Shown here in pieces: positions 41,201 to 51,300 of a DNA stretch of 64,000 nt. Each line of letters opens with the position of its first letter. Positions within the stretch are counted from its first letter, which is position 1. Source of the stretch: Deferribacteres bacterium. Lineage in GTDB: Bacteria > Zhuqueibacterota > Zhuqueibacteria > Zhuqueibacterales > Geothermadaptataceae. The notes under the pieces were generated by a model. The model did not search any database, had not been told where the DNA came from, and worked only from the letters and a program-made list of their open reading frames with translations. The position numbers and the translations under genes were made by a program. The DNA lies in contig JACKDF010000002.1 in assembly GCA_020633655.1 (NCBI GenBank), positions 310,001 through 374,000 of the forward strand. Direction: 5' to 3'.

Positions 41201-41385
41201 CCGTTTATATCGGTTGCTGCCCCTCGGGATGTTCCTGAAAGAATCAGATTCACTCCAGGTAATGGATCTCCCGTTTCAGCATCGGTAACTGTACCGGCAA
41301 TTTTTCCAGTGACCCCGGCCATGGCAACTTGGCCGGTTAAGAACAGAAGTGCACTGAAAATCAACAGTAGTCTTTTTATAACCAT
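38284..41385 (-). CDS. TonB-dependent receptor with carboxypeptidase-like regulatory domain
   Basis: A 1033-residue outer-membrane receptor. A signal peptide is followed by a carboxypeptidase-regulatory-like beta-sandwich (GKIAGTVTDAETGDPLPGVNLIL...GYYTLKVTYIGY, ~25-110), a plug domain (IENIPAAKSINDVVSLQAGI...GPIIRGGGADQTAFVVDGF, ~120-230) and a 22-strand barrel ending in TFGIKIDF with an aromatic end. GGAGG lies eight bases before the ATG. As first gene of the five-gene operon it could import a ligand bound by the downstream surface proteins. No classic SusD partner is recognised. Confidence 0.9.
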   Translation of the reverse strand: MVIKRLLLIFSALLFLTGQVAMAGVTGKIAGTVTDAETGDPLPGVNLILSGTSRGAATDINGNYAILNLPPGYYTLKVTYIGYAEFVVQDVRVNIDQTTTIDILLKAEVIEGEEITIVATRPVVEKDVSSSQANIDAGQIENIPAAKSINDVVSLQAGIVSGEDGPIIRGGGADQTAFVVDGFTQRDERTNLPFTQVSLSSVDAIQIQTGGFNAEYGNIRSGLINVVTKEGDKRKYSGSITYNHTPATQKNFGPSAYDPNGYWLRPYLDDAVCWTGTDNGAWSQNMQLQYPQFSGGWEEIARQSLQDDDPNNDLTPEAAQRVFLYQHRRTGDIAKPDFDVDFGLGGPVPVISEMLGDMRFYLSHRTEREMYLIPLSRDSYLEHTSMLKLTSNLNENMKLSVSGQISEITGTNDNNVGQAGVFKTPLSIARVLSQRSYINTIMYAPEYFAPTTINRYAFGAKFSHTLSANSFYEVSVFQNATEYETFPSPLRDTTKVVTIGNNYLLDEQPYGFMPYPSAGIDGMRMGVGMSGSRDSSIIATTTAKFDLTSQANHFNLIKAGVEFVYNDHKIRYGAIDITLPSGRPSSNWDKNPIRLSAYLQDKLEFKGMIANIGLRFDMSDAQDQWYDLDPFNGAFFGNAYDPTADTSFTRKQTEKQYNFSPRLGISHPITDNSKLYFNYGHFQSIPVAERLYTVQRVTAGKVSYFANPNLDLSRTIAYELGYDHNIADNYLLHTSAYYKDVSDQPYWVRYVSSDLKSDYYQSSSSSYEDIRGFEISLTKRTSGWFSGFLNYTYEVSTSGIYGTRVIYQNPAEQNNYDRDHPEDRYQSRPIPRPYFRGNITVQTPRKFGPVVSNFYPFEDIKLSLLPIWREGRYTTWTRGAVIPGVQYNIQWPDQKNIDLRMSKDFNINKFNFRLYMDVTNLFNTKNFTYDPVRGIGLAFSDGQDYRDYMDSLLWPEDIGKPIGYTEFGDDKMGDLRPSDVEYDPLEPNPTNDPEIKARNDHRRETKSYIDNPNLEWLYYLNPRTYTFGIKIDF

Positions 41386-42140
41386 AAAAAGGCCTCCAAA
41401 ATAAGTAAGCCATATATGAATTGTTGATTCGTTGATACACTGAGTTAATTAACAAAACAAAAATATTTCGACATCTCGGTTATGATTTAAAAATAAAGCG
41501 CGAACCTCCAATCAAGTCGTAATTTTGATTCTTCGATTTAAGTGTGAGAAGTGCTGTCAAATAGCAAAAAGTTTAGAATGCTGATGCTGGTGTAAAGAAA
41601 AAAACTTCTCTCCTTATGACGTGAGTTGAAGTTTTTCTTAACACGATACTTTGGTGGTTTTTTATCATTAAAAGGTTTGGAATGCAAGACAGAATTATTC
41701 CAATTTTATAGTCAATAATTATTGGTTGTGATTAATCTATCTGTTAGAAAGTTTATCCATTAAATAAACGAAATTCTTCTAACTAAGATCAACTGTTTTT
41801 TTACGAAATTTTGTTTTTTTTCAAGAATTTACACAATTATTGAATAGGAAATGCTGGTCGTTCAGTGGTGTGAACAATTTGTTCTACAATGGTAGAATTT
41901 GAACTCATCTCACAAATGGTCTTGCTTCCTGATCAAAACATTCAAATGTAACATATTTTAAAATAAATTGCTATTTATTTACTTGCCATTTTTCTTTGAA
42001 CCCTGTAAGCTCAGAAAATTAAAAAATAAGTTTATATGAAAAACTTTTTATGATTGAATATGTATAGTTCTCATTTACATCATAATCCTTCTCGTGTTAA
42101 TTTGGTTTTTGCTTTCACATATAAAAAGTGATGATTGGGT
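41386..42140. other. Long divergent spacer, AT-rich
   Basis: A 755-base spacer between the divergent surface operon and the hybrid kinase gene, so it should hold both promoters and possibly operators. A 9-bp hairpin, AAAAACTTC (41600-41608) pairing with GAAGTTTTT (41628-41636), is the clearest structure. No gene or known RNA was recognised. Confidence 0.45.
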
Positions 42141-44738
42141 ATGACGAGGAATTTGAAAGACTTGAAAAAGCTGGAAAATAGAAAAAATGATGTTCAGAAG
42201 ATGGAATCGGATGACTTCAATCCCGAATTAGTGAATTGGACTATGAGAGAAAAGAGTGATGGTTTCTTTGGTAAAGATACGTCGCCAATTGTCAATGCCG
42301 ATAATCAGCAGGTTTTTTATAGGAACGCTGCAATTCAGTTGATCCTTGATCCTTCCGATGGACGGATTGTTGATGCGAATACACCAGCCATTAGTTTCTA
42401 TGGGTACGATCTCGGAACAATAACACAAATGTATCTGTACGATTTTAGTGATTCACCGGAAGAAGACAGGTTGAAGCTGGTAAGTCTTCTCGATGATGAA
42501 AATCAAGTAAGAAGCTTCATACATAAAACGGCTACAGGGGAAAAAAGAAATATTGAGATATATGCCGGCCCTCTGGAAACCGAAAATGGTGTACTGATAC
42601 ATGCGATAATGCATGATGTAACAGCGCGAAAAGGCAACGATGATAAATTACGTCAGCTTTCAAGAGTAGTGGAACAAAGTGATAGTGCAATTCTGATTAC
42701 CGATCTGAACGGTATTATTGAATTTGTTAATCCGGCATTTACGAAAATTTCCGGTTATTCCTATGAGGAGGCCATAGGCAAAAATCCGAAGTTTATGAAA
42801 TCCGGCAAAACACCACCGGAACGATACACTGATTTCTGGAACAAAGTAACGAGTGGTAAAATGTGGCAGGGAGAGTTCATTAACAGGAAAAAAAACGGAG
42901 ATATTTATACTGAAAATGCAATTGTTTCCCCCGTTAAGGATGAATCTGGAAAAATTACCCATTACGTGGCTATTAAAGAGGATGTGACTGAGCGAAACCG
43001 TTCTGTCGAGATTTTGAGGGCCCGTTTACGACTCGTCAATTTTTCCGTGGTACATTCTCTGGATGAATTGTTGCAAGCTACTCTTGATGAGGCCGAAAAG
43101 TTGACCGAGAGTAATATTGGTTTCTATCATTTTTTGGAAGCCAATCAAAGAACACTCTCACTTCAGGCCTGGTCGACAAATACACTTGCGACCATGTGCA
43201 CTGCAGAAGGCAAGGGCAGTCACTATGACGTAGATCTCGCTGGCGTTTGGGTCGACTGCATCCGGGAAAAACGCCCGGTGATTCACAATGATTACTCGAG
43301 CCTACCGCATAAGAAAGGAATGCCGGAAGGGCATGCGCCCGTCGTGCGCGAACTTGTTGTGCCAGTAATGCGAGGCGAAAAGATTGCCGCAATTTTAGGA
43401 GTAGGTAATAAAGAAAAGAATTACAATGAGGGAGATGTCGAAGTTGTTTCGTTGTTGGCGGATCTTGCCTGGGATATAGCGGAGCGTAAACAAGCGGAGT
43501 TGGCTTTGCAGAAGAGCAACCGACGTCTGGAGAAAGCGCTGAAAAAGCTTCGGGATACACAGAGCAGAATGGTTCAACAGGAGCGTTTGGCTGCAGTGGG
43601 CCAGCTTACGGCTGGAATTGCACACGATTTTAATAACCTTCTCACCAGTATTACCGGATTGACGGAGCTCATGCAAATGTCGGAGGAGACACCGGAACGA
43701 ATGCAAGGGGATTTGCAGAATATTGGCAAAGCAGCACAACAAGCAGCACTACTTGTAAGGCAAATGCTCGATTTTAGCAGGAAAAGTATCCGCGATCCAC
43801 GGCAGCTTGAACTTGGTGGTTTTATTCAGGAGTCGATCGATTTCTTTAAGCGAACCATTCCGGAGAATATTCAAATAAATGTCGATATTCGACCTGACAA
43901 ATACAGGATCGTTGCGGATCAGACGCAGATTCAACAAGTGGTTACTAATTTGATGATCAATGCACGTGATGCCATGCCGGATGGGGGAAGTTTGAACTTA
44001 AAGTTATCCTTTATTAATGCAAATAGTTCAAGAGACTGTGTTATTTGTGGTCATCCGATATCCGAAGAGTTTATTTGCCTTTCCATAGCTGATACAGGAT
44101 GTGGTATCCCACGGGAACAATTGCCCCATATTTTTGAACCATTTTTCACAACAAAACAAGTCGGGAAAGGTTCGGGATTGGGTTTGGCGCAGGTTTACGG
44201 TATTATTAGCCAGCATAAAGGCCACATCGCTGTGGAGAGTGAGGTAAATGTTGGGACTACCATATTTATCTATTTACCCTTTTTGCATGAGAATAAATCC
44301 GATAATTTGCATGAAAAATTTGATCAATTAATTTCTGGCCGAGGAGAAACGATTCTTCTTGTTGAAGATGAGCCGGATGTTTTAAGTACAACCAAAGCTA
44401 TGCTTGAACAGTTAAATTATCAGGTTTTGGCAGCAAAAAATGGTATGGAAGCATACACAATTTATCAGGAGAAAAAGGAATCGGTCGCGGCAGTTTTGTC
44501 GGACATGATTATGCCAGACATAACAGGTGAGACATTGTTTTATTCCTTAAAGGCTATCGATTCTCAAGTCAAAATGATAATTATGAGTGGATATCCACTG
44601 GGTCTTGATAAGGGAAATTCCTCTGATTATGGTGCAGCAGCCTGGCTTGGAAAACCAGTTACATTACAGCAACTGTCACAGGCGGTTCATGATGTGTTGA
44701 TTGCGAAATCAGCAAATGAGCAATCTGAACTCAGTTAA
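42141..44738 (+). CDS. PAS-PAS-GAF hybrid histidine kinase with receiver domain
   Basis: An 865-residue soluble sensor kinase. Two PAS domains occupy ~55-165 and ~165-285 (second: ILITDLNGIIEFVNPAFTKISGYS). A GAF-like domain (~300-450) contains an uncommon HYDVDLAGVWVDCIREKRPVIHNDY segment. The HisKA dimerisation domain has H495 (GIAHDFNNLLTSI), the HATPase follows (ADTGCGIPREQLPHIFEPFFTT, GSGLGLAQVYGII), and the C-terminal receiver has phospho-acceptor D788 (AVLSDMIMPD). There is no transmembrane segment, so the signal is cytosolic. The start is not marked by a strong ribosome site. Targets are unknown; a role over the neighbouring TetR/RND genes is possible but unsupported. Confidence 0.88.
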   Translation: MTRNLKDLKKLENRKNDVQKMESDDFNPELVNWTMREKSDGFFGKDTSPIVNADNQQVFYRNAAIQLILDPSDGRIVDANTPAISFYGYDLGTITQMYLYDFSDSPEEDRLKLVSLLDDENQVRSFIHKTATGEKRNIEIYAGPLETENGVLIHAIMHDVTARKGNDDKLRQLSRVVEQSDSAILITDLNGIIEFVNPAFTKISGYSYEEAIGKNPKFMKSGKTPPERYTDFWNKVTSGKMWQGEFINRKKNGDIYTENAIVSPVKDESGKITHYVAIKEDVTERNRSVEILRARLRLVNFSVVHSLDELLQATLDEAEKLTESNIGFYHFLEANQRTLSLQAWSTNTLATMCTAEGKGSHYDVDLAGVWVDCIREKRPVIHNDYSSLPHKKGMPEGHAPVVRELVVPVMRGEKIAAILGVGNKEKNYNEGDVEVVSLLADLAWDIAERKQAELALQKSNRRLEKALKKLRDTQSRMVQQERLAAVGQLTAGIAHDFNNLLTSITGLTELMQMSEETPERMQGDLQNIGKAAQQAALLVRQMLDFSRKSIRDPRQLELGGFIQESIDFFKRTIPENIQINVDIRPDKYRIVADQTQIQQVVTNLMINARDAMPDGGSLNLKLSFINANSSRDCVICGHPISEEFICLSIADTGCGIPREQLPHIFEPFFTTKQVGKGSGLGLAQVYGIISQHKGHIAVESEVNVGTTIFIYLPFLHENKSDNLHEKFDQLISGRGETILLVEDEPDVLSTTKAMLEQLNYQVLAAKNGMEAYTIYQEKKESVAAVLSDMIMPDITGETLFYSLKAIDSQVKMIIMSGYPLGLDKGNSSDYGAAAWLGKPVTLQQLSQAVHDVLIAKSANEQSELS

Positions 44739-44928
44739 TACTCAACGATTTGCTGCTCTATGGTAAGTTCTATCCTCCTCTCTGAAATCCTCGTTAACAG
44801 GCGTTTTTTTATTCCATGTATTATTCATTTAAAAAATTTTTGGGCTTAAATTTTTCGATTTGAAAAATTATTTTTGAAATTTTCAAACTTTTTATTAGTT
44901 TGTTCGATAAATAAAAATCGGAGCGCTT

Positions 44929-45537
44929 ATGGATAAAGAAGATTCAAAAAAGGAACGAATTTTAGATGCTGCCATGCAGTGTTTTTCCCGTTTTGGGATG
45001 AATAAAGCAACAATGGATGATATTGCCCATGTACTGGGTATGAAAAAAGCTTCGCTTTATTACTATTACAAAAACAAGGAAGCGATTTTCGTTGATGCCA
45101 TCAAACGTGAAATTGAAATGGCGCGTTTAAAAATTCAGGAAAATTTGGATACAGCAAAAACTAGTTCTGATAAATTGACGGTTTATATCGAAGAAATGGT
45201 GGATCATTTTGGTGCAAAAAAAGAATTTTTTGAGCTCAATTTGGCAGCAGTTCTCGAGAATAATGCGCTTATGCAAAACATTCAATCACAGATTAATTGC
45301 AGCAGTATTGATTTTTTAACCAAGACAATTTCCGAGGGTATTGCAAACGGTGAATTTCGCCAGGGAGATGCAAAAGCATTAGCTGAGACACTTCACTCTG
45401 TTTTTGAAGCACGCAAAATTGTTTTTATGCAAAATGCCCTCGCTCAAAGCGAGCAAACAGTCGATTTTCAGATTTTTAAGGATGAGTTATTACGAATTTT
45501 GGAGTTAATTCTAAACGGTTTAAAAACAAGAAAGTAG
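44929..45537 (+). CDS. TetR-family transcriptional regulator
   Basis: A 202-residue regulator with a TetR N-terminal helix-turn-helix: ILDAAMQCFSRFGMNKATMDDIAHVLGMKKASLYYYYKNKEAIF. The C-terminal ligand domain is variable. GGAG lies six bases before the ATG. It stands four bases before the efflux TolC-like gene and is the first gene of the efflux operon. It probably represses that operon and senses a substrate of the pump, which is inference from context. Confidence 0.88.
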   Translation: MDKEDSKKERILDAAMQCFSRFGMNKATMDDIAHVLGMKKASLYYYYKNKEAIFVDAIKREIEMARLKIQENLDTAKTSSDKLTVYIEEMVDHFGAKKEFFELNLAAVLENNALMQNIQSQINCSSIDFLTKTISEGIANGEFRQGDAKALAETLHSVFEARKIVFMQNALAQSEQTVDFQIFKDELLRILELILNGLKTRK

Positions 45538-45541
45538 AAAT

Positions 45542-47008
45542 ATGGATTTTACAAAAGGAACATGGAGTTGGACGGCGAGAATCCGGCCATTTTTAAATGA
45601 AAACAAAAGACGATTAAAACGTGTGTTCGTCGCTGGGAGCTTCAATAAAATACCAGCTCGGTTACATGCTCGGGTTAGTCTTTCCCTCATCGCACTGGCG
45701 TTGTTTATTACGACGAACAGTAGTGCCCAGGAAAACAAGCTTACATTTAGCATTAAAAAGGCGCAGAATTATGCGGTTGAGCATAATTACGATGTGCGCA
45801 ATGCAAAATTGGCTATTAAAGTCGCTGACAAGCAACGATGGGAAGTAACAGCTGCCGGATTACCGCATATCGAAGCTTCAGCCCAATACATGAAATACAT
45901 CGATTTGCCGACTCAGCTAATTAAAGGGGAAGCATTTGGTGGACCACCGGGAACCCTTATTGAAGCAAATTTTGGCTTGCCGCACAATGCCAACTACGGT
46001 GTGAGTTTCTCCCAGCTCATTTTTAGTGGCAGCTATTTGGTTGGGTTGCGTGCTTCCGGCATTTATAAAAAGTTATCGCAACAAAGCGCTTTTGCCACGG
46101 AGCAGGATGTGCGGGAAACGGTGGCACAAACTTGTTATCTCGTTCTTACGGTGGAAGAAAATCGTAGAATCCTGCAACAGAGCTATGAAAATATAAAGAA
46201 AACGCATGCGGAAATTAGTGCTATGTTCCGTGAGGGCTTTGTCGAAGAAACCGATGTAAAGCAGCTTCAAATTGCCCTTAGCGATTTGGAAAACAATATT
46301 TTCACTCTCGATCAACAAAGAGAGATTTCGTATCAGTTGTTAAAAATGCAACTTGGGATTGAATTTTCCACAGAAGTGGTTTTGAGCGAAAATTTAACAG
46401 ATCAACTCAAGAAAATAAATGTGGAATCCCGGCTGGAGAAAAAGTTTCATCCTGAAGACAATATTACATTTCAACTTTTACAGACCCGGGAAAAACTGGC
46501 GGGTTTGAATGTAAAAAATGAACTGGTCGGTTTTCTCCCCTCCTTAGCCGCGTTTGCCCAGCGATCGCAAAACGCTATGCGCCTGGAATTTAATATTTTC
46601 GATGGCAACGAAAAATGGTATCCGACGACGGTGGTTGGTGTGCAAATGTCCTGGCCGATTTTTAGTGGTGGTGCGAAAATTTTTCGCACGCAAAAGGCAA
46701 GAGCTGAGCACCAGCAAGCCAGCATACAGCGGCAACAGGCAGAGCAAGGTATTCAATTACAGTACAATCAAGCTCGTTTGAGTATGGAATCTGCTTATAA
46801 AAAATTCCAAAACTCACAGCAGAGCCGCAATCTGGCAAAAGATATTTATGACATTCATTTGATAAAATTCAAAGAAGGACTGGCCTCCAGCCTCGATTTG
46901 ACACAAAGCCATAATCAGTATTTACAAAGCGAATCAGCGTATCTGGCTTCGATTTCGGAAGTCCTCAATGCGCAGAACACGCTGGATAAATTACTCTCAC
47001 ATGAATAA
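45542..47008 (+). CDS. TolC-family outer-membrane efflux protein
   Basis: A ~488-residue outer-membrane channel component. Two OEP repeats of helical hairpins and strands are visible (FSIKKAQNYAVEHNYDVRNAK; the second begins near LLQTREKLAGLNVKNELVG). The predicted signal peptide (RVSLSLIALALFITTNSSAQE) comes only after ~45 residues of basic N-terminal extension, so the real start is probably downstream, although no ATG exists between. The start given is the only ATG near the TetR stop. It forms an operon with the MFP and RND genes. Confidence 0.82.
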   Translation: MDFTKGTWSWTARIRPFLNENKRRLKRVFVAGSFNKIPARLHARVSLSLIALALFITTNSSAQENKLTFSIKKAQNYAVEHNYDVRNAKLAIKVADKQRWEVTAAGLPHIEASAQYMKYIDLPTQLIKGEAFGGPPGTLIEANFGLPHNANYGVSFSQLIFSGSYLVGLRASGIYKKLSQQSAFATEQDVRETVAQTCYLVLTVEENRRILQQSYENIKKTHAEISAMFREGFVEETDVKQLQIALSDLENNIFTLDQQREISYQLLKMQLGIEFSTEVVLSENLTDQLKKINVESRLEKKFHPEDNITFQLLQTREKLAGLNVKNELVGFLPSLAAFAQRSQNAMRLEFNIFDGNEKWYPTTVVGVQMSWPIFSGGAKIFRTQKARAEHQQASIQRQQAEQGIQLQYNQARLSMESAYKKFQNSQQSRNLAKDIYDIHLIKFKEGLASSLDLTQSHNQYLQSESAYLASISEVLNAQNTLDKLLSHE

Positions 47009-47023
47009 AAACAGGACAATAAA

Positions 47024-48166
47024 ATGATTAAGAAAACAATCGTATTTTTCTCTCTTATATTTGCCATCGCCTGCGGTGGTGGTGATAAACAGGCTGAGTT
47101 GAAGAAACTCGAAGCCCAGCGTGATGAAATCAATGCAAAAATTGAAGTACTCCGAAATGAACTCGCAGACCAAAATGGAGATGGTGCCCCCGCTGTTATT
47201 ACGTATGTGGACATCGTGCAAGTACAACCGGAGCTTTTTAGGCATTTTATTAAAGTGCAGGGAAATGTGATTTCCGACAACAATATTATGGTACCGGCAC
47301 AGGCGAGCGGCCTTGTGAAACGCATCTATGTGAAGGAAGGGGAGAACGTGAAGAAAGGCCAGTTGCTCGCTGAAATCGACGGGGCTATTTACGAACGCAA
47401 TCTTGCCGAGTTAAAAACCAATCTTGAATTGGCACGCACGCTTTTCGAACGCCAGGAGCGTTTGTGGAAGCAGAAAATCGGCAGTGAGGTGCAGTACCTG
47501 CAAGCGAAAACCAACAAGGAATCCCTGGAAAATCGTCTTGCTTCCGTTGAAGAGCAGTACAGGTTAACAAAATTCATCGCTCCCATTGATGGAACAGTGG
47601 ACCAAATTAATTTGAAAGAGGGAGAAGCGACTGCCGCAGGCATGGGAGGTGTTCGGGTTGTTCAGTTATCGAAGTTGAAAATTGAAGCAAAACTCTCAGA
47701 AAAATATATCGATGATGTGCGTGTTGGCGATGAAGTGCAGGTTGAACTGCCTGTTCTCGGCAAGACCTTTACCTCCAAAATTCGTGCGGTCTCTCAGGTC
47801 ATCGATCCACAAAATCGTACTTTTCCCATTGAAATTGACATGCCGGGCCAATCCAAAATGATCAAGCCAAACATGTTGACTGTGTTAACGATTAATGATT
47901 ATTCAAATGAAAATGCATTCACAGTTCCGGTTCGTGTACTGCAGCACTCCGGCACCGATCAATTCCTTTTTACGGCAGTCGAAGCAGAAAATAATGACGG
48001 TTTCATAGCGAAAAAACGATCGGTTGAAGCAGGTGAAAACGATGGCACTGTTGCTGAAATCGTATCTGGTTTGCAAGCGGGAGACCGCGTTGTTACACGT
48101 GGTTTTCAGGATTTGGCAGACGGGCAAAAAGTTATGCGTTCTATTGCAGAAGCAAATGGACAGTAA
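47024..48166 (+). CDS. RND efflux periplasmic adaptor (MFP) lipoprotein
   Basis: A 380-residue membrane-fusion protein anchored by a lipobox (FFSLIFAIACGGG). A coiled-coil segment follows (QAELKKLEAQRDEINAKIEVLRNELAD), then the biotinyl-lipoyl-like halves (GLVKRIYVKEGENVKKGQLLAEIDG ... TKFIAPIDGTVDQINLKEGEA), a beta-barrel and a membrane-proximal domain. It connects the TolC-like and RND subunits. A short dispersed repeat separates it from the RND gene. Confidence 0.9.
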   Translation: MIKKTIVFFSLIFAIACGGGDKQAELKKLEAQRDEINAKIEVLRNELADQNGDGAPAVITYVDIVQVQPELFRHFIKVQGNVISDNNIMVPAQASGLVKRIYVKEGENVKKGQLLAEIDGAIYERNLAELKTNLELARTLFERQERLWKQKIGSEVQYLQAKTNKESLENRLASVEEQYRLTKFIAPIDGTVDQINLKEGEATAAGMGGVRVVQLSKLKIEAKLSEKYIDDVRVGDEVQVELPVLGKTFTSKIRAVSQVIDPQNRTFPIEIDMPGQSKMIKPNMLTVLTINDYSNENAFTVPVRVLQHSGTDQFLFTAVEAENNDGFIAKKRSVEAGENDGTVAEIVSGLQAGDRVVTRGFQDLADGQKVMRSIAEANGQ

Positions 48167-48172
48167 TTGAAT

Positions 48173-48327
48173 AACTCTGACAAGACTGTTGAAAAAGGGA
48201 TAAACCGGACGCTGAGCCTGCTGAAACGCCCGGTTCCACGCTCGAATTCGAGCCCTTCGGCAAGCTCAGGGTCCGAATTTGTATGTTTTTCGACTGTCTC
48301 GACAGGGTTCCAAACCTTATCAGAGTT
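48173..48327 (+). repeat. Dispersed repeat family A, copy 2 (MITE-like)
   Basis: A 155-bp element with near-inverted ends (AACTCTGACAAGA at 48173-48185 and CCTTATCAGAGTT at 48315-48327) plus an inner GACTGTTGAAAAA / TTTTTCGACTGTC pair. It has the same interior as the copies at 14221 (opposite orientation) and 55215. It lies within the efflux operon, between the adaptor and pump genes, and so is transcribed with them. Confidence 0.85.
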
Positions 48328-48347
48328 GATATAAAAGGATCAATTGA

Positions 48348-51300
48348 ATGAAACACTTTAAACTCTCAAATAAAGCGATTGAAAACCGGACAACGGTTTA
48401 TGTGTTCATGGTGCTGCTGACGATATACGGCATCATGCAATATATCGCCACGCCAAAGGAAAAATTTCCCGATGTGGTCTTCCCGTACTTCATGATTACG
48501 ACCATTCAGCCTGGCACGTCACCAGCTGACATGGAAAACCTGATCTCACGCCCGATCGAAAAAGAACTCAAGGGAATCAGTGAAATTAAAAAACTGACCA
48601 GCCAAAGCATGCAGGATGTCTCTCTCATTATTGCTGAATTTGATGTGACTGCGGATGAAATGCAAGCGTATCTCGATGTGAAAAAAGCAATTGATGATGC
48701 GCGAACCGAGTTGCCTACTGATTTGTTCCAGGAACCTGAATTACGGCAGATAGACGTCTCTGAGATTCCCATTCTTTATGTGAATTTGTCAGGAGATTTA
48801 GGCCTTGTAAAACTCAAAGATTATGCGGATGAGTTGCAGGATGTAATCGAAGCATTAGGGGAAATCACCCGTGTAGATATTGTCGGTGCGCTGGACCGGG
48901 AAATTCAAATAAATGTTGATCTCTATAAAATGCAGGCTGCCGGTATTTCCTTCGGCCAGATTCAAGGAGCTATCGCTGCAGAAAATTTAACGATTTCCGG
49001 CGGTTTGGTGCCCACAGACGGTATCGAGCGCAATCTGCGGGTTGTTGGCGAATTTGAGCGTGTCGACCAGATAGCGAACATCATGCTCAAAGAGGGAATT
49101 TACGTCAAAGATATTGCAGAAGTCGTGGATGGTTTTAAGGACCGGGAAAGTTATGCCCGGCTCAACCAGGAAGACGTTATCTCCCTCGCAGTCATTAAAC
49201 GAAGCGGTGAAAACCTGATCGATTCGGTTGATAAAATTCGTCTCCTGGTTGCAGATTTTAAGTCCAAAGCTGCTGAAAACCTGGAAATCACTGTGACAGG
49301 TGATATGAGCACACAAACGCGAAATTCGGTAAGTGATTTGTTCAATACCATTATTCTCGGATTTCTCGTCGTTGTGCTCGTGCTGATGTTTTTCATGGGT
49401 GAGCTCGATGCGATTTTTGTCGGTGTGGCTATTCCGCTTTCCATGCTCATTGCTTTTGCAGTGTTGCCCAATATCAATTTCACTATGAACATGATTGTGT
49501 TGTTTGCCTTCATTCTCGTCCTCGGTATCGTTGTGGACAATTCGATTGTGGTGGTTGAAAATATCTACCGCCATTTCAAAGAAGATGGTGGCAAGGATAT
49601 CGAAGAATCAACACGCAATGCGGTTGGTGAAGTTGCGTTGCCGGTTTTTACCGGCACACTGACGACACTAGCACCATTTTTCCCGCTTATTTTTATGCCG
49701 ACGATTATGGGAAAATTCATTTCTTACATGCCAATTACACTGGTCATTACACTTTCTGCTTCCATGCTGGTGGCTTATTTTATGAATCCGGTGTTTGCTG
49801 TTTCTTTTATGAAACATGAACCGGATAAATCCGCCGTCGAACACGGGAAGATCTCCAGGAAAACGTGGAAGATAATTGGTGGGATTTTTGGATTTGCCAT
49901 CGTGTTGTACATTCTTCGGGCTTTTGTACTGGCAAATTTAATCACCTTCGCTTTGCTCGCGTATATTTTTCTGAAAACGGTGATGATGAAATTTATCGAT
50001 TATTTTCAGGAGCACACTTTGCCCTGGTTCATGAATTTGTACCGAAGCCAATTGGCATTCATGATCAAAGGGAAACGGCCTTATGCTGTTGTGGGTGGAA
50101 CTATTGCATTGCTTTTTGTCACCTTCATGTTGATGGGCGTTTTTACACCAAAGGTTGTTTTCATGCCAAGTGGTGAGCCGAATATGGTTATCGTTTATAT
50201 CACTATGCCTGAAGGAACCGATGTTGATCAGACCAATGTCGTCACAAAATACGTTGAGAAAAAAGTTTTCGAGGTGATCGGAAAAAACAATCCGGATGTG
50301 GAATCTGTGGTTGCGAATGTCGCCGTGAATGCGGGTGCAGGATTATTCGACCGTGCTACGCAAGCAAAACGCGCCAAGGTGACCGTGACCTTTGTTGAAT
50401 ACAAATTTCGGCATGGGAAATCGACCTTAACCTATCTTGAAGAAATCCGTGATGCAGTAAAAGGTGTCGCTGGTGCAAAAATCGAAGTTGATCGCGATGT
50501 GATGGGACCACCCCCGGGAAAACCAATCAGCATCGAGATTAGCGGCGAAAATATCGAAACGTTAGTACACATTTCGGACAATTTGAAAAAATATATTGAA
50601 AAATTAGTCATTCCAGGTATCGAAGATCTGCGTTCGGATATGGAAACCAACAAACCAGAAATCGTACTCACAATTCAGCGGGACAAAGCAGCGAAATTAA
50701 GTGTTTCCACCGCTCAGATCGGTTCGATACTTCGCACCGCACTTTACGGAACGGAGATTTCCACATTTCGTGAAGGCGAAGATGAATACCCGATTCAACT
50801 TCGCCTCGATGCGAAACACCGCAACGATCTCGATGTATTGTTGAGCCAGGAATTGACCGTACCCGGGCGTAATGGCGGCCCTAGCAGCAAAATACCGATT
50901 TCAGCGGTGGCGGACTTGAAACTGGTTTCTTCCTATGGTGCCATCAAGCGTATCGACAATGAACGTGTGATCACACTGGCCTCAAACCTGATTACCGGAT
51001 ACAATGCCAATCAGATTATTTCGGAAATTAAAAAAGAGCTGCCACACTTTGAACTACCCGATGGCTACAGCATTCAATTCTCCGGTGAGCAGGAAATGCA
51101 AAATGAAATCGGTGCATTTATGGTCGAAGCATTGTTTATCGCCATTGCATTGATCCTTATTATTTTGGTTGCACAATTTGATTCAGTCGGGAAACCACTC
51201 ATCATTGCAACACAAATTATTTTCAGCATCATCGGTGTGCTGCTCGGCTTTATCATTTTTCAGATTGATCTTTCCATTATGATGACAGGCATGGGCATCA

